Source: Datnioides undecimradiatus
Taxonomy: Eukaryota; Chordata; Actinopteri; Lobotiformes; Datnioididae
Assembly (NCBI GenBank): GCA_008933995.1
Contig: WARS01000033.1
Coordinates: 7,495,787-7,559,786, forward strand
Length of the DNA stretch: 64,000 nt
Reading direction: 5' to 3'
In this document: one piece after another, positions 26,831-38,564 of the stretch
How positions within the stretch are numbered: the first letter of the stretch is position 1
Layout: each line of letters opens with the position of its first letter
The notes under the pieces: generated by a model
What the model saw: only the letters and a program-made list of their open reading frames with translations
What the model was told of the DNA's origin: nothing
Database searches by the model: none
Program-made: the position numbers and the translations under genes

Positions 26831-28989
26831 GAGATCTAGAAAATTGCGAAAATGTCTTAAAAAATTCATTTCAGCTTTTTGCAGAAAGCCACAAAGAGGA
26901 TGTGATGATGCTGTTGTCAGTCCAAATGAAACCAGTAACAGACTGTTAATTTTTATAATTACATATTTCTCTGGGTTTGAAAAACGTTAAAAACATTTGG
27001 GATCAACACACAACTCAACAAAATATATTGCATAGGTCTAGTAGTTTTTAGATATTTTATTGCAGAAATGTTACACATTGCATGATTAATATGGCAGATA
27101 TATGACTTGTGTTGCTGCTCCTTGGCCACTGACTCAATTAAAGGATGATTTGAGTCCACTGTGACCCTCACCAGTAAAATAGTAATTATTAATATAAAAT
27201 TCTGCTGTATTTTTCAATTATTTTGTTGCCAATTAATTGTTTTCATTGATAACTTCTGATTTAACACGAGTTACACCCAGTGAACTGTTGACTTTCTTTT
27301 CTTTTGACTCCAAGTAGAAACTATTTGTCTGGTCATTCAATCAGCAAAGTGGCTCAGCCATGAATACATTACCCTTGTCCAGACCTGTGACACATTAACC
27401 TTGACAACACTACCGAAACAGAATGTTATCTGTTGACCAGGTCACATCTCAAAGTGATGCCCCTCTCTGCCATGCTGTGAATAATTCATGCGATATGCGG
27501 TGTGAAAGCGAGTAGAGGCCGGGCAACTTCAGAGCCAATCCATAGGCAAAGTGTACATAAAGCAGCCTTGTCCTTATAGCTATTGATTATGTGCCACGTT
27601 ACCCAGCAGCTTGGCAACAGATTACAAACAAAATAGACAACAAGATGGCTGAGTGTCCACACTTGTTAAGTGTTGACTGGTGGAGGGGAGGACGGCGGCT
27701 GGAAGTGAGGCGAGCTGATGGATTGAAAGACGTTCGCCGAATGGAAATAAACGCAGGCTTCTCATTCATATGTAATACATGGATTCCTGGGAATAATAGC
27801 TTAATCAGCCCTGTCTTTCAGTGTGCAGGAAATGAGGAAATTTGGTGATGTGCAGAATGACAGACCCTTATATAGAGGATTTGTCTGTTACACCTTAATC
27901 CATTAGGAAAGTCTCCTGCCTCAACTGTAGTAAAGCCGATTTGGAGCCTGACGATAGCATCAGTGGGCATCAGGGAGGTGGCAGTTCTCAGAGAGAAACT
28001 GCTCTGCTGATACGCAGATATTCTGGGAGCATGTGCACGCTGATGTTCTGAGGATTACTCCTAAACTCCGGCAACTTAAACTTTGATGGACAATTAATAT
28101 AGACTTTCATTTTCAGATGAAGTTTTCGAGAGAAATTACATTTTTGCTCCAGGTTAGAATTCTCTAGAGGCAGCACATTATAATGTCTTACCTCAAACGA
28201 ACTAAGGTAAAGCCTCGTTTAGTGCAAGTCAAACTGAATGAAATGCGTTAAGTAAAGACTGCTGTGCGAGGGCTTTGCATATGTGCACTACATCATGTCT
28301 CAAGTAATTGCAGAAGGATTAAGATCGTGGAGACCTCGTCACGTGCTGCGTTCGTGCATAATGAGCTGCATTGACTCGCTTGGGCTCTGCAGGAAAGGGA
28401 ATGATGACAATTTTCTGTCCCTGAATATGTCAACACTTAAAACATTTTCATTATTAGCCTACTGTGCTAATCACATTTAATGATTTTCCATATTTTTATT
28501 TATTAACATCCTGAATACTAATGCCAATAATTCTACCTTCTTTTCTGGCTTCACGCTGCATAATCACACCAAGGTCAGACTTTCATCACCTTTGTGATTT
28601 ATCACTACGAGTATATTAATTATCTAATCTTTGTCTTAGTTAATAAGGTGAAAATGGAGGTTTGGAAAGGACTTTTTTCAGCATATATTTTTTTAGTAAC
28701 GCAAATATACTCAATTAGCCACAGGTCCTGTTTGCAGTGAAACCATGGATGCACGGCCATTTATCACTGGATTACTATGACACAGAAGAAAAAACATGAC
28801 CATTTAAGGCAAGCAGCATCTTTTTTTCCATTTCTAAGTGGATTTGGTAGAGATAATAATATTCTTTAGATAGTATGAGTCACAGTGAATCTAAGAATAT
28901 ATATATCATATCTGAGTACTTAGATTTGACTGAGTTATGAGGCCAAGAGGGACGACTGAATTTCGTCGCTGGAAGTCCTCTGATCTCGA

Positions 28990-29430
28990 TAGATGTGGAC
29001 ACCTGAACATTAGAGCTCATTCCAAAACCATGAGTATTAATGTGCTGCCTCCACTCTCCTGGGAGAGCTTCCCACAAAATGTAGGGAGCTGACTGCAGGG
29101 ATTTGCTCCCATTTGGACCCAAATTATAAGTGAGGTCAGCCACTGATGTTGGGTGATAAGACCTGACTCAGAGTCAGCGTTTCAATTCATCGTAAAGACG
29201 TTGAGATAGATGGGGTGGAGCTGAGGACCCCATGCAGGCCAGTCAAGTTCTTACACACCAAACTCTTTATGGACTTGGTGCATCAGGACATTGAATGTGA
29301 CAGGAAAAGCTCCAAACTGGAAGCAAACTGTGCAGATAAAATATCACTGTCTACTGTAGCACTGAGACTTCCCTTCATAGAGCCTAGCTCAAACCATGAA
29401 AAACAGCTCCACACCAATGGTACACATGAT
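28990..29430 (-). mobile_element. Tc1/mariner-like DNA transposon fossil, truncated transposase
   Basis: The plus strand runs from GTGGACACCTGAACATT, a decayed internal end, through AAGCTCTCC-type phrases to TGCAGGCCAGTCAAGTTC and ACCATGAAAAACAGCTCCAC, following in order the 3' half of a well-known Tc1-like element of fish and frogs. The coding strand is minus. The DDE-domain stretch EFGV*ELDWPA is readable with its Gly and Trp intact and an in-frame TAA at 29251-29253, and the C-terminal region survives as LTYNLGPN and LPGEW in the frame at 28880-29143. The 5' half of the transposase and at least one end are missing. The copy is inactive and old. Confidence 0.85.
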
Positions 29431-29892
29431 TAGTGTATATGAACCGGCAGGTTTGTCCCTAAGGTGTTTAGGTGAGCCACACTCAGCATGTCCTTGAGTG
29501 GGAAAGACACCATAAGGCCAAATCATCTATTCTTGTAGAAGATCTCTTGCCAGGTCTGGCCACCACCTTCTCCTGGCCACACATTTCTATTTAATATATG
29601 TAATTACAAGCTCTGTGTGCTCCTAATAAGCAAGGAGAGCCAAGTGGCACAATGACAAAGCAAACCGGGCTAATCCCTGTCACACTGTTCTGATTTCTTT
29701 CCCCAGCCTGCTTTCTTCCAGGTCCGGGAAGCCTTTCCTAGCGTGCAAAATCTTAAAGTGATTTACCCTCCACCGCGTCTCCCTGCCATAACATCCTACC
29801 TTATCAACAATGCTAACATGGCAACCTGCGCAATCTTTCCATTTGAAATTACAAGGAGTGTGATTAGAATGACTCCTAGACATCCTGGAGCT

Positions 29893-29968
29893 TCTCTCTC
29901 TCTCTCTCTGTCTTTTTTCTTTTTTGCTGACTCTTAACACACAAACTGATAAAAAAAAAAAAAAAAAA
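29893..29968. repeat. (TC)n microsatellite and A18 tract
   Basis: A TC run occupies 29893-29909, a T-rich stretch follows, and an uninterrupted run of 18 A lies at 29951-29968. The A tract might be the tail of a lost retroelement, but nothing recognisable precedes it. Confidence 0.9.
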
Positions 29969-30611
29969 GTGCCCAGGATGCAGGAGTGAAAATGCTGTGA
30001 ATGGACAATCATAGTTGTGGGGTGCTGCACAATGCAAATTAATTCAGCAGTCAGTGGAATGTAGACCGGTGCAGAGGAGAGCACAAGCTATATTTTAGAT
30101 GGGAGGATAAGCTCACTTTCATGTTTGCTCTTTTGCAGCCTAATTTAGGACAAGGTGCCACGGGGTCTATTTTAGTCCTCGTCCAAAAAGTGTGAAAGTC
30201 ACATTGTTGTCCAGGAAGTCCTTGAGTGCAGAAAGTATCTACTGCAGGTGCAGGAGAAGAAAAAAAGGCGTTTTCCTTGATCATTCAATGCTAAAGGTTT
30301 TTCTGGGGCAGGCCTGCAGTTTATTATGTCAACACCATTATAGAAGTCTGGTTATTTCATTTACCAAACTGACAGTCACAGCTGAGACCATCTCACTGTG
30401 TAATAACAAAGAAAACAGTTCCTGCTTTTTTTCTCTGCTTATAATACAGATGAACTTTTCTTCTAATGGTGTTGGTTAGATTACAATGTCTGCTGCAGCA
30501 GTGAGCCTGATTAATACAGATATTATATGAAACACATCACCGAGACAAAAGGAGAGAACAGGGGGAAGAGGCGGGGGCAGACTGAGAGCGAGATGCAGCG
30601 TGCGGTCGTAC

Positions 30612-30691
30612 CTGGCTTCAGGAAGGAGGATGAGGAGCAGGAAGAAGATCCACAAGTCCAATGATTCAGGCTTCCAGAGTGCAGCAGCCAT
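30612..30691 (-). CDS. gabra2: GABA-A receptor alpha subunit, coding exon 1 (start codon and signal peptide)
   Basis: This exon encodes the first 26 residues and two bases of codon 27 of a GABA-A receptor alpha subunit, a chloride channel subunit of inhibitory synapses. The peptide opens MAAALWKPESLDLW, followed by the hydrophobic run IFFLLLILLP, a classic signal peptide for entry into the ER. The start is supported by G at -3 and G at +4, and by an in-frame TAA three codons upstream. The donor is CCAG|GTACGA, which leaves phase 2. Codon 27 is completed by the first base of the exon at 11477-11598 to give Arg, the junction residue I recall for the alpha-1 and alpha-2 subunits. Seen directly: ORF, donor and phase. 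Inferred: membership of this gene, because a signal peptide alone is not diagnostic. An alternative would be an unrelated secreted protein, but the phase match and orientation make this unlikely. Confidence 0.82.
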
Positions 30692-30712
30692 ATCAGGTTA
30701 AACAGACGATGC
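30692..30712 (-). other. gabra2: 5'UTR part of the signal-peptide exon, with upstream splice acceptor
   Basis: Just upstream of the ATG on the minus strand is a pyrimidine-rich tract (CTCCTTCCCCCTCTTCTC) ending in TTTTGACAG. This is a good 3' splice site, placing the exon boundary at 30712. It implies that the signal-peptide exon is not the first exon and that at least one non-coding exon lies at higher coordinates. Non-coding first exons are usual for GABA-A alpha genes. Transcript data would settle it. Confidence 0.6.
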
Positions 30713-31615
30713 CTGTCAAAATGAGAAGAGGGGGAAGGAGATGATGTCAGGCTGCAGCAGACAGCTCATGAGTGACTCAAGAGAATGGTGTAAAAATGTT
30801 TACAGCTCAACAGGTAAACGCAGACATTAAATGAGCAATACATTGATTTGTAATTATTAATTTAAGCTCCAGTAAAGGCACGCCGCCCTGCTCAACCCTC
30901 CTCCTCTTGACTGCTTTATAGTCTTGATTCTCTATGATTGATGATTGTGTTTGCTCCTAAAGTGATACACTGACAGCCACATGCTGTTAGGTATAAAACT
31001 GTCAGACCACGTCATGTTGTGAGACTTTTTTATGAAGAGACATAAATCAAAAGGTGTTTAAAAAGTTTATGAGAAATGGAGGGTGGGTGATTATAATATA
31101 AAGCAAGTGAAGAGAAGTCTGTTGGTGCAGGACGATTCCAATATGATCTGAACTGCACCTGTGTCTCTTTAGCCCAGTGATGTTTTGAACACACACATCA
31201 TCATCATGGTGATCATCATCATCACCACCTCTGCAATCAGCCGAACAACCAAGACACAAAGCTTTCTGTGTAGCACTCTTCACAGTATAGTATAAACTGT
31301 GCATCAAACAAGAGCTCACTGACGCTGCAGCACACACAGCTGTTTCCTCCCTTTCCCGCACATCAGCAAGCAGTGGACTTTAACTACTTTCCGACAATAA
31401 TTAACTCAGGTAATGATGTCTGTCGGAGCGACAGTTTCCCACAGCTGTCCTCCGAGTGTCTCCCTGCTGATCCAAAGCACACCTGGTTAATGTGTCTGGT
31501 CACACGACTCAAAAATCAGCATCAAACAGCGTCTCCGGTATGAGACGAGACAGCAGAGCGAATTCATATTTAGTTTTATCATCAGGGTGAAAATATTATG
31601 ATGCTCGAGCTCGTC

Positions 31616-31646
31616 AGCAGGCACAGACACCAGCTCTGTGCCTGCT
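31616..31646. repeat. Perfect inverted repeat, 12-bp stem with 7-nt loop
   Basis: AGCAGGCACAGA at 31616-31627 is the exact reverse complement of TCTGTGCCTGCT at 31635-31646, with CACCAGC between. It lies in a moderately CpG-rich stretch about 0.9 kb upstream of the signal-peptide exon. It is too short for a microRNA precursor. Confidence 0.85.
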
Positions 31647-32893
31647 TCTCATTCAGCGACAGTGGAATCTGTTTACCATTTTAATAGCGCTCAGTTCAGA
31701 GACAGAGGCTGGAATATTTAGTCACTGATTGATGATTGTTATACTTTGTTTGCCATAGATTTGGTAATTGCTATTTTCACTTTTAAATGATAGATAATAT
31801 TAAATATCCACATTTGCACATTAGATTCTCAATGCCTCCTTTATTCGTTGACTCTTTAAGGAGTTATACTGTTATTTTTTTAAATATCGGCTGTATTGCG
31901 CTTTTTCCTCTCAGTGTAGGGTAGAAGAAAAAGATATACCCCCTCCTCAGACCAGCAGTTTTCGCACAGACTCTAATTTATCTATACCTATAACTATTAC
32001 CATCACAGATGTGGGCCTAAATAATTAAGTCTACCTCAAACTAAAGACATCAAATATTTAATAACCCACCTAAATATTCCTGAAACAAATGAAACCGGAT
32101 GCATCCCAGCACTGTTATAGTCACTGGGAGTGCTGTCTGTCATCTAATCTAAAGTGTAGTTTACAAGTGCACTAAACACAATTTCAGCAAACTACCTAAA
32201 TACTAAATCACACAAAACCCAGGAATAAACACATTACACAGCAGTGCACAGTTTGTTTCTTTACTGGTCCGGTAATTACGGGTAATGATTACAACATGGG
32301 TGCAGTCTGGCAATTTACAGAAAGATTAAAATGACCTCTCATTAAAAATACATGTGCTCAGAAGTCGGCGCGCCGGTTATTAAGTGCAGCCTAAAATCAA
32401 CCAGGAAGATGAAGGAAAGGAAGCCAAACGGCAGAGATACCGCACTTTCACAGCCACTCGAGCCTGCACACGTGTAGCAGCTGTGTCGTACTTAAAAGGC
32501 TTTCATTGGGCTTTTGTGAGATTCAACCCCCCCCCTTTATTGCCACTGCACAGAGAGAAGATCAAACGCTTTCCCGGCGGGAATCTGTGTTCTCTGTGTT
32601 ACTGTAGAGCACTGATCATTACAGCAGGAGTAAACAAATGAATGAATGTAAAGATACACTTCAGCTGAGTGCCTAAATAGGAGGCTGCTCTAATAACGCT
32701 ATGGACTGTGACCGTACTTATGCACTGCGTTTGTGACGGCTCTGAGGTGGAACCACTTTAAAGGAGCTGTCTTTGTATTGATTGTGGCTGAGCACCACGA
32801 TAAGTCCGAATCCACATCCAGCGAGTCTTTACACTGGCAGTGATGCTCATGAGCCCAAGACCTGTGAATAACCAGCCAATTATTTAAAATGTC

Positions 32894-32950
<57 letters not shown>
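32894..32950. repeat. Compound microsatellite (GT)n(GA)n
   Basis: GT dinucleotides run from 32894 to 32918 and pass directly into GA dinucleotides to 32950, with one interruption. A typical hypervariable locus. Confidence 0.95.
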
Positions 32951-32951
<1 letters not shown>

Positions 32952-35314
32952 TGCTGATTTCTTGGCAGTTTTTAAGCCAAATTATGAGGGATCTTGAGGT
33001 GAGCTAGTGGTAAAACTTTGACGTCAGTGCCTGGGGCATTTAGGATCATCAAAAGTCTTAGCTTCTCATTAAACAGCTACTGACTGCTCTATAAAACTGC
33101 AGTGAACAACAGTTTGATAGAGAGGAAAAAGTCGAACTCAGAAAACCTCAAGGCCAAAAAGTCCAGACTGTTTGGACAAAGACGTCCATATCGTAAATTA
33201 TTGTTTTTCCCTTTAGTTCCTGGTGCACATGGCCAATGGGTGCTATTGCGCAGTCATACAAACACAATCAGGAAATGCGTTCCATCGTTTGCAATGACTG
33301 ACCACGCTCAGAGAAAATGTGATTCCATAATAATCTATTCTGCTTTCGGCTTTCCCCCCCCTAAATAATATATGAAACATGTTGACAATTTCAGTCAAAG
33401 CTCTTAAAGGGGATGTGACAAGAATCAATAAACATTGACATTCGGCTTCATAAATACAAGAGCCATGGGGTGCTATTGATGTAACGATATGTACAGTCAT
33501 CGTTATTAATCTGGGACTGACTGACTGGGACTGTCCTTGTTGCCATAAATAAAGCTTCCATACGTCTTTTACTCATCATCCGTCCCCCTTGAGCTGGAAA
33601 TAGCAGGGTGGGTTTCTTCTTCACTGATCAAGCAAACACCGAATCTTAACTCTAACCTCGATTCGAGATTATCCAGGTTCTTTCAGATGCATTCATCCTA
33701 CGCTGAGTTACTTGAGCAGCCACTTTAAACACAAAAACTGTGAATGTAGCCAATTAAACTGAGCACTGTTCATGCAAATGAGTTGAAATGTTTTTCATAA
33801 TTTCAGCGTCACCCTCATCTCCCTTTCAACAAATGTCAAGCTGAAGGCCGGGCAAACTCCCAGACGGTGTCAAATTAAACCATATCTTACGTTGCTGGTA
33901 AACAGGAGACTGCAGACGGCTGCCTTGTTTTTTGTTTTTTTTTTCTTTAGCACATATATATTGGGCCTCAGTGTTTTCAACCTCTTGCCCTCTCTCTTCT
34001 TTTCTCTGTACGTTTTTCCGCAAAGCGAGTTTATGTTAAAACTAATTCTGGATCGTTTTCCATTAAAGATTTTATGTCCCCCCCATAAAAACTACAGGAT
34101 GCCCTCTGGAGCCAGAGGTATCATTTCCTTGCCTTATAATGTCTGTCTGAAAATTGCAATGCTAATTTCCTGACACATACTGCCACCTATTCAAGTCACT
34201 TCCACTCACTTGGGGATCATCTTTTTCGTATGTGTCATCTTTAAGGCTCTAAATTGTCCCCGATGAATAAATCTTTTTAAACCACGTTAATTCATCTGTG
34301 CCTCAAGGTTCAGTCATAACCTAGTGTAGTTTCATCACTGGCAGTCATTAGAGTTTGTAGTAGCTGAAAGGGGAGGACGAATCCTCATTAAAGAGACGCT
34401 GAACACATATCGGTAGACTCTAATAATGTGCTCGGTAAACAAAAACAGCACAGATAAAAACAGTAAAGATTTAATTATTCTCATTAGTCAGTCCATAAAC
34501 TCCCATCATCACTCATGTTTCTTATAGCATCTCCGTTCTCTTTGGTTTATTCAGTTCATGTCTCGACACAACACCAATTAGAGCTGCAGTGAAAAATCAT
34601 CCAGAAAGCTCACTCGACAGCACTCTTACAAGTGTCAACAAATCCCTCCTATAAGAATACGACAAAGAGGCATTAAAAGACTGGCTGCCGGCCGCCGTCT
34701 CCAATTCTGCACCCGATTTACCAATACCTGTCATGAAAATGAGGGGCTCAGCGGTCCCTGGGGCTCAGACTGCGCTTGAAAACACAGAATGTGAAAGGAG
34801 GAGAAAAAGCAACAAAAAAAGACATGGTGCTTTTTGTTGGCAAATTAAAAATAGCTTGCCTAAGGTGACAGTAGAGCTAAAGCACTCTCCATTTCCCAGT
34901 CTTCAAACATTTGTTTTCAATTCTGCTGTCAGTTTATTTATTTTTTTCCGGAGGAAAAAGCATATGCAATGAGTAATGTAATCACATTTGACAGAATTTA
35001 AAGACTATAAACGCCTTCGATACGAATTAGCTGAATTATCTGACTGGACGACTATGCAGAGTGATTCGTTGAACAATAGAGATAAGAGGGGCTATGATAA
35101 GAAGTGGCAGGGCCTCGTTTCCTCCTGAAAGGACGTCAGCCGGGGACAATTTGGTTTTTCATTTATTTTTATAGTTTGGCTGTCATTCATGACCTCAAGG
35201 AAACTGAAATTCAAACTGTAATAAGATACTGTTCACGGCATGTTTTCCATGCAAATACAAGCCACTGGTCCCTCCAGTTGAGGCAGAGGGTGTCAAGGAG
35301 CAGCTAACAGCCAA

Positions 35315-35338
35315 CCCCCCCCCCCCCCCAAAAAAAAA
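35315..35338. repeat. C15-A9 homopolymer junction
   Basis: Fifteen C followed directly by nine A. Length is prone to sequencing error and slippage. Confidence 0.95.
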
Positions 35339-38300
35339 CTGTAGACCTCATCAGCCAATAAACACTGTCGACTGCAGTAATTGTTGAATTTAGGACACAG
35401 CTCTATAGCCATGTAATCCGAGTGGCTGTTAAACTAAAAATAGCCCCAAATCCTGTCACATTTGGTTTGATGTGACGGTCGTTCACTGAGCATCTACCAC
35501 TGATCTTTGCTGTCTTTAATTTAACTATGTACATAAAGAGTTTCAAACTGCACCTACTGTTGTTTTGAAATATTAAGCACATAAAGCATACAACGTTTTC
35601 AGAGCTTCTGCTTGACTGAAACAGAACTGTCAGCAAATAACTCAAAAAACCGACTTTTAGCTCTGTGATACAGCTCTGTGAAACAGTAAAAATGGTTAGA
35701 TAATGGATACATGATCCAAAAAAAGTTAAGTTTAAAGTTAATAAATAAAATAAAGCTAAGAATTAATAGATTGCAATGGCTAAAAGTAATGTCCAGCTTG
35801 TAACACCTGACCCAATAACACAAACCTTGACAGTTCAATTGCATGAAAATATGATCAATATCCAGTTGATCTGTAGTTTTGATTCATAGTGACAAGCAAC
35901 ATCCTGTTTACAATAAATTGAAAAGGCAACATTTGGAATATGGAGAGTGGTGTCAAGGAATGAACACTGGAGTCCATGTGAGTCGGGGCACGTCTGATTA
36001 GAGAAAGGTTGTTGCAGATGATATTCTGCACGAGGAGCGCAGGTGGATCTAATGAGTGAGGACAATTGTTCTCTCTGTTTTGGGACTGCGGGCGTGAGCG
36101 TTAATCTGATCATTAGGCCTCATGACTGCCAAATGATCAATGCACTGGGCTGCCAGGCAAAACAGTTTTCTGGTGGGGCCCCGTCACTATTACGTTACAC
36201 CACAACAGTGATGATTTGTCAAGATTTGGGTTTGTTTCTCAGAGACATGTAATGAGAGTACAGTGGATCCATTATGAACACAGCGCTACATGACAATGAG
36301 CCTCTGTTGCTGTTTTTAGGGCAGAAGAAAGATAAATACACTGCTGTCATTTTCATCCTGCGGTGCCAAGGTTTGGTTGACTAATGTTCAGTGCAACTAT
36401 ACTGTTCACAGGTGCTGAAAGGAAGTGTAACAGTGTAAAATAAAGATGGCCCAAGTGGCCCTGATAGTCCAGTTTAATCAAAGCTAAATATATTTAATCC
36501 CCTCTGAATTTAAGGTGAAGTGGCTTGATAAATGTTTCTATTAGTGCTAAACTTGGCAGGAATCTAAAGAATAAGGTCTCTTACTTGCTGCTTTTGCCAA
36601 GATCTGCTTGCGTATGTCTTATTCTCCTTTGTCTGCACGTTTACAGACATGGAAAAGCTGAACAACACCCCTAACTGCACAGGTGTCCTTTATTAGCATA
36701 AAGAGATTAATTAAAAAAATGTATACCAGATGGAGTTATTTTTACACAGCTAGATTTGGACTTTTCAAGCTGGGTGCCTGAATTTACATGACAGCAGAGA
36801 GGAGGGAAAAAAAACAGGAATCTGGTCTCCAAAATGAGGCCAAAGTGGTTAAAAGTAAAACACTGTCGCAGCCCTTAAACATTTGTGACTTCAGAAGGAG
36901 CTCAAGCTGAACTCGAAAATTAAAACGTAAACTGCGAGCACAGGCGTGTGGTCTAGGCGGTGACAATGCATCGCATGTGACAGTGAATATGATGCAGCTA
37001 TCAAGGGGCTTAGGCTCCTGTCAAGGCCGCGCAACAGCAGACCAGAGACGAGTGATAAAACAAGAACAGAAACAGCAGAGAAGTGCAAATTCCTGTAAGT
37101 ACTCGCAGGTACTGTGATGTTATAACCCCCCCCGAGACGCTGCCTCGGCTTCCAAATATTCATGATGGCTTACTGCAGAGGGAACGGCCTCATATAAGAC
37201 TGCTCCACGGCCTGTATTATCTGTTTCATCTCCATTATTCACATGTAAAAGTGAAGTATTACTATAAGGCATCAACTGTTCTCACCTGTCAAGCTGCTAA
37301 TGGGTAGGATCTATACTGCTTAGTCAGTTGAGCATGTTTGCACACAGAGCACAGCTGGGCAGTTCTCCATAGATAGTGCTGAATCTACAATATTTAATAT
37401 CCATTTATCAAATCTGTAAAGTATACAATATAGAAATGAATGGAGTGTGTTTCCAGACACTGATACCAACAGAACAACAGTTGGGACAATAACAGCCATA
37501 TTTTATAGGGAGCATACCATCATGCACAGTATATTTTCCCTTACAGGTCATAATCAGTTATTCTTAAATTAATTCCAGTTGGAAGAATCTAACTAAGAAA
37601 ATGCTAAAATCACACATTATTATTATTAAAAACGTGCTGTAATAAGGCAATTGTCTCCGCAATAACATTCATTATGCTGCTGGGAGGAAGAGATCTGATC
37701 ACATAAATAGAATAATCATGGAAATCAGTGTGACTTTTGCAATTACAGACACAGACCGCCAAACTCCTGCAGATCTGCATACAAGTCACCACAGCCATAA
37801 TTAAAACAAAATATAAAAAAAACCAAAACTGGAAAGCAGCTGTTAGGCCAGGGACAGGGTGTGTGCCTTGTAGGTGAAATCTGTCAGAGTTCATCAAGGA
37901 CTCCTGTTGAATAGCAATACCTTCTCTAGCACTCACCACCTGTGCTCATGTATTACCTCAGGCCTTGTTACACTGTTTACAGCCCAATGCCTGCACAATT
38001 CAGACTGCAAACCTCGACTGTTGACTCTTCACATCCTGTTGACCCTTTTAGCGACAAAGTCGATATTGGTTTCATATTCACATTTCAGAAAATAGTATTT
38101 CACACAATGGGAGCAAAGTAAATAGGCTACATACTGTATGGACAATAAACTAAAGAAATGTAAGTCCTCTTTTATGGCGGGAAGATGACGATTTGTAGAA
38201 AAAACTGCGTCAGGCTCAAGTAATAGTCTATTCGTGCAGTTTCAACATCATTAAATAAACAGAGAAAAGAACAATAACATTGTTAACAGTGGTTCTGGGG

Positions 38301-38547
38301 CTAAGACACATTATAAGTTTTAGGGCCACAAGCAAAAAAAGCAGGAGTCTCTGTTTTCTCAAGACAAGAGAAGAAATGTTGCTTATTCTCTGAGCTGCTG
38401 TTTCTGTTCAGTATTCTTGGCTAAACACATACAGTATATCATGTTACAAGCTGGTGTGTGTGTTAATGAACATGATTATTACAGCTTTTCTCGACATCCT
38501 TCTTCTCTTATGCAGAGACTATGTGCATTATTATAAATTAAGTAACT

Positions 38548-38564
38548 AAAAAAAAAAAAAAAAA
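38548..38564. repeat. A17 tract
   Basis: An uninterrupted run of 17 A with no recognisable retroelement body on its left. Confidence 0.9.

Larger units (their letters stand above)
11599..30611 (-). other. Intron 1 of the GABA-A alpha gene (19 kb)
   Basis: The intron is bounded by GTACGA next to the signal-peptide exon and CCTACAG next to exon 2. It is mostly unique AT-rich DNA with decayed repeats: microsatellites at 14446-14478, a dispersed teleost repeat at about 19290-19500, a LINE C-terminal fragment at about 19565-19745, another dispersed repeat at about 26410-26830 and a Tc1-like transposon fossil at about 28990-29430. I recognised no further exon of this gene or of a nested gene. Confidence 0.8.

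Noticed and set aside
29680-30084. 134-codon minus-strand open frame
   Set aside because: Part of it is the translation of the poly-A and TC simple repeats (Phe and Arg/Glu strings).
31616-31646. microRNA precursor
   Set aside because: The stem is only 12 bp; precursors need a stem of roughly 25-30 bp.
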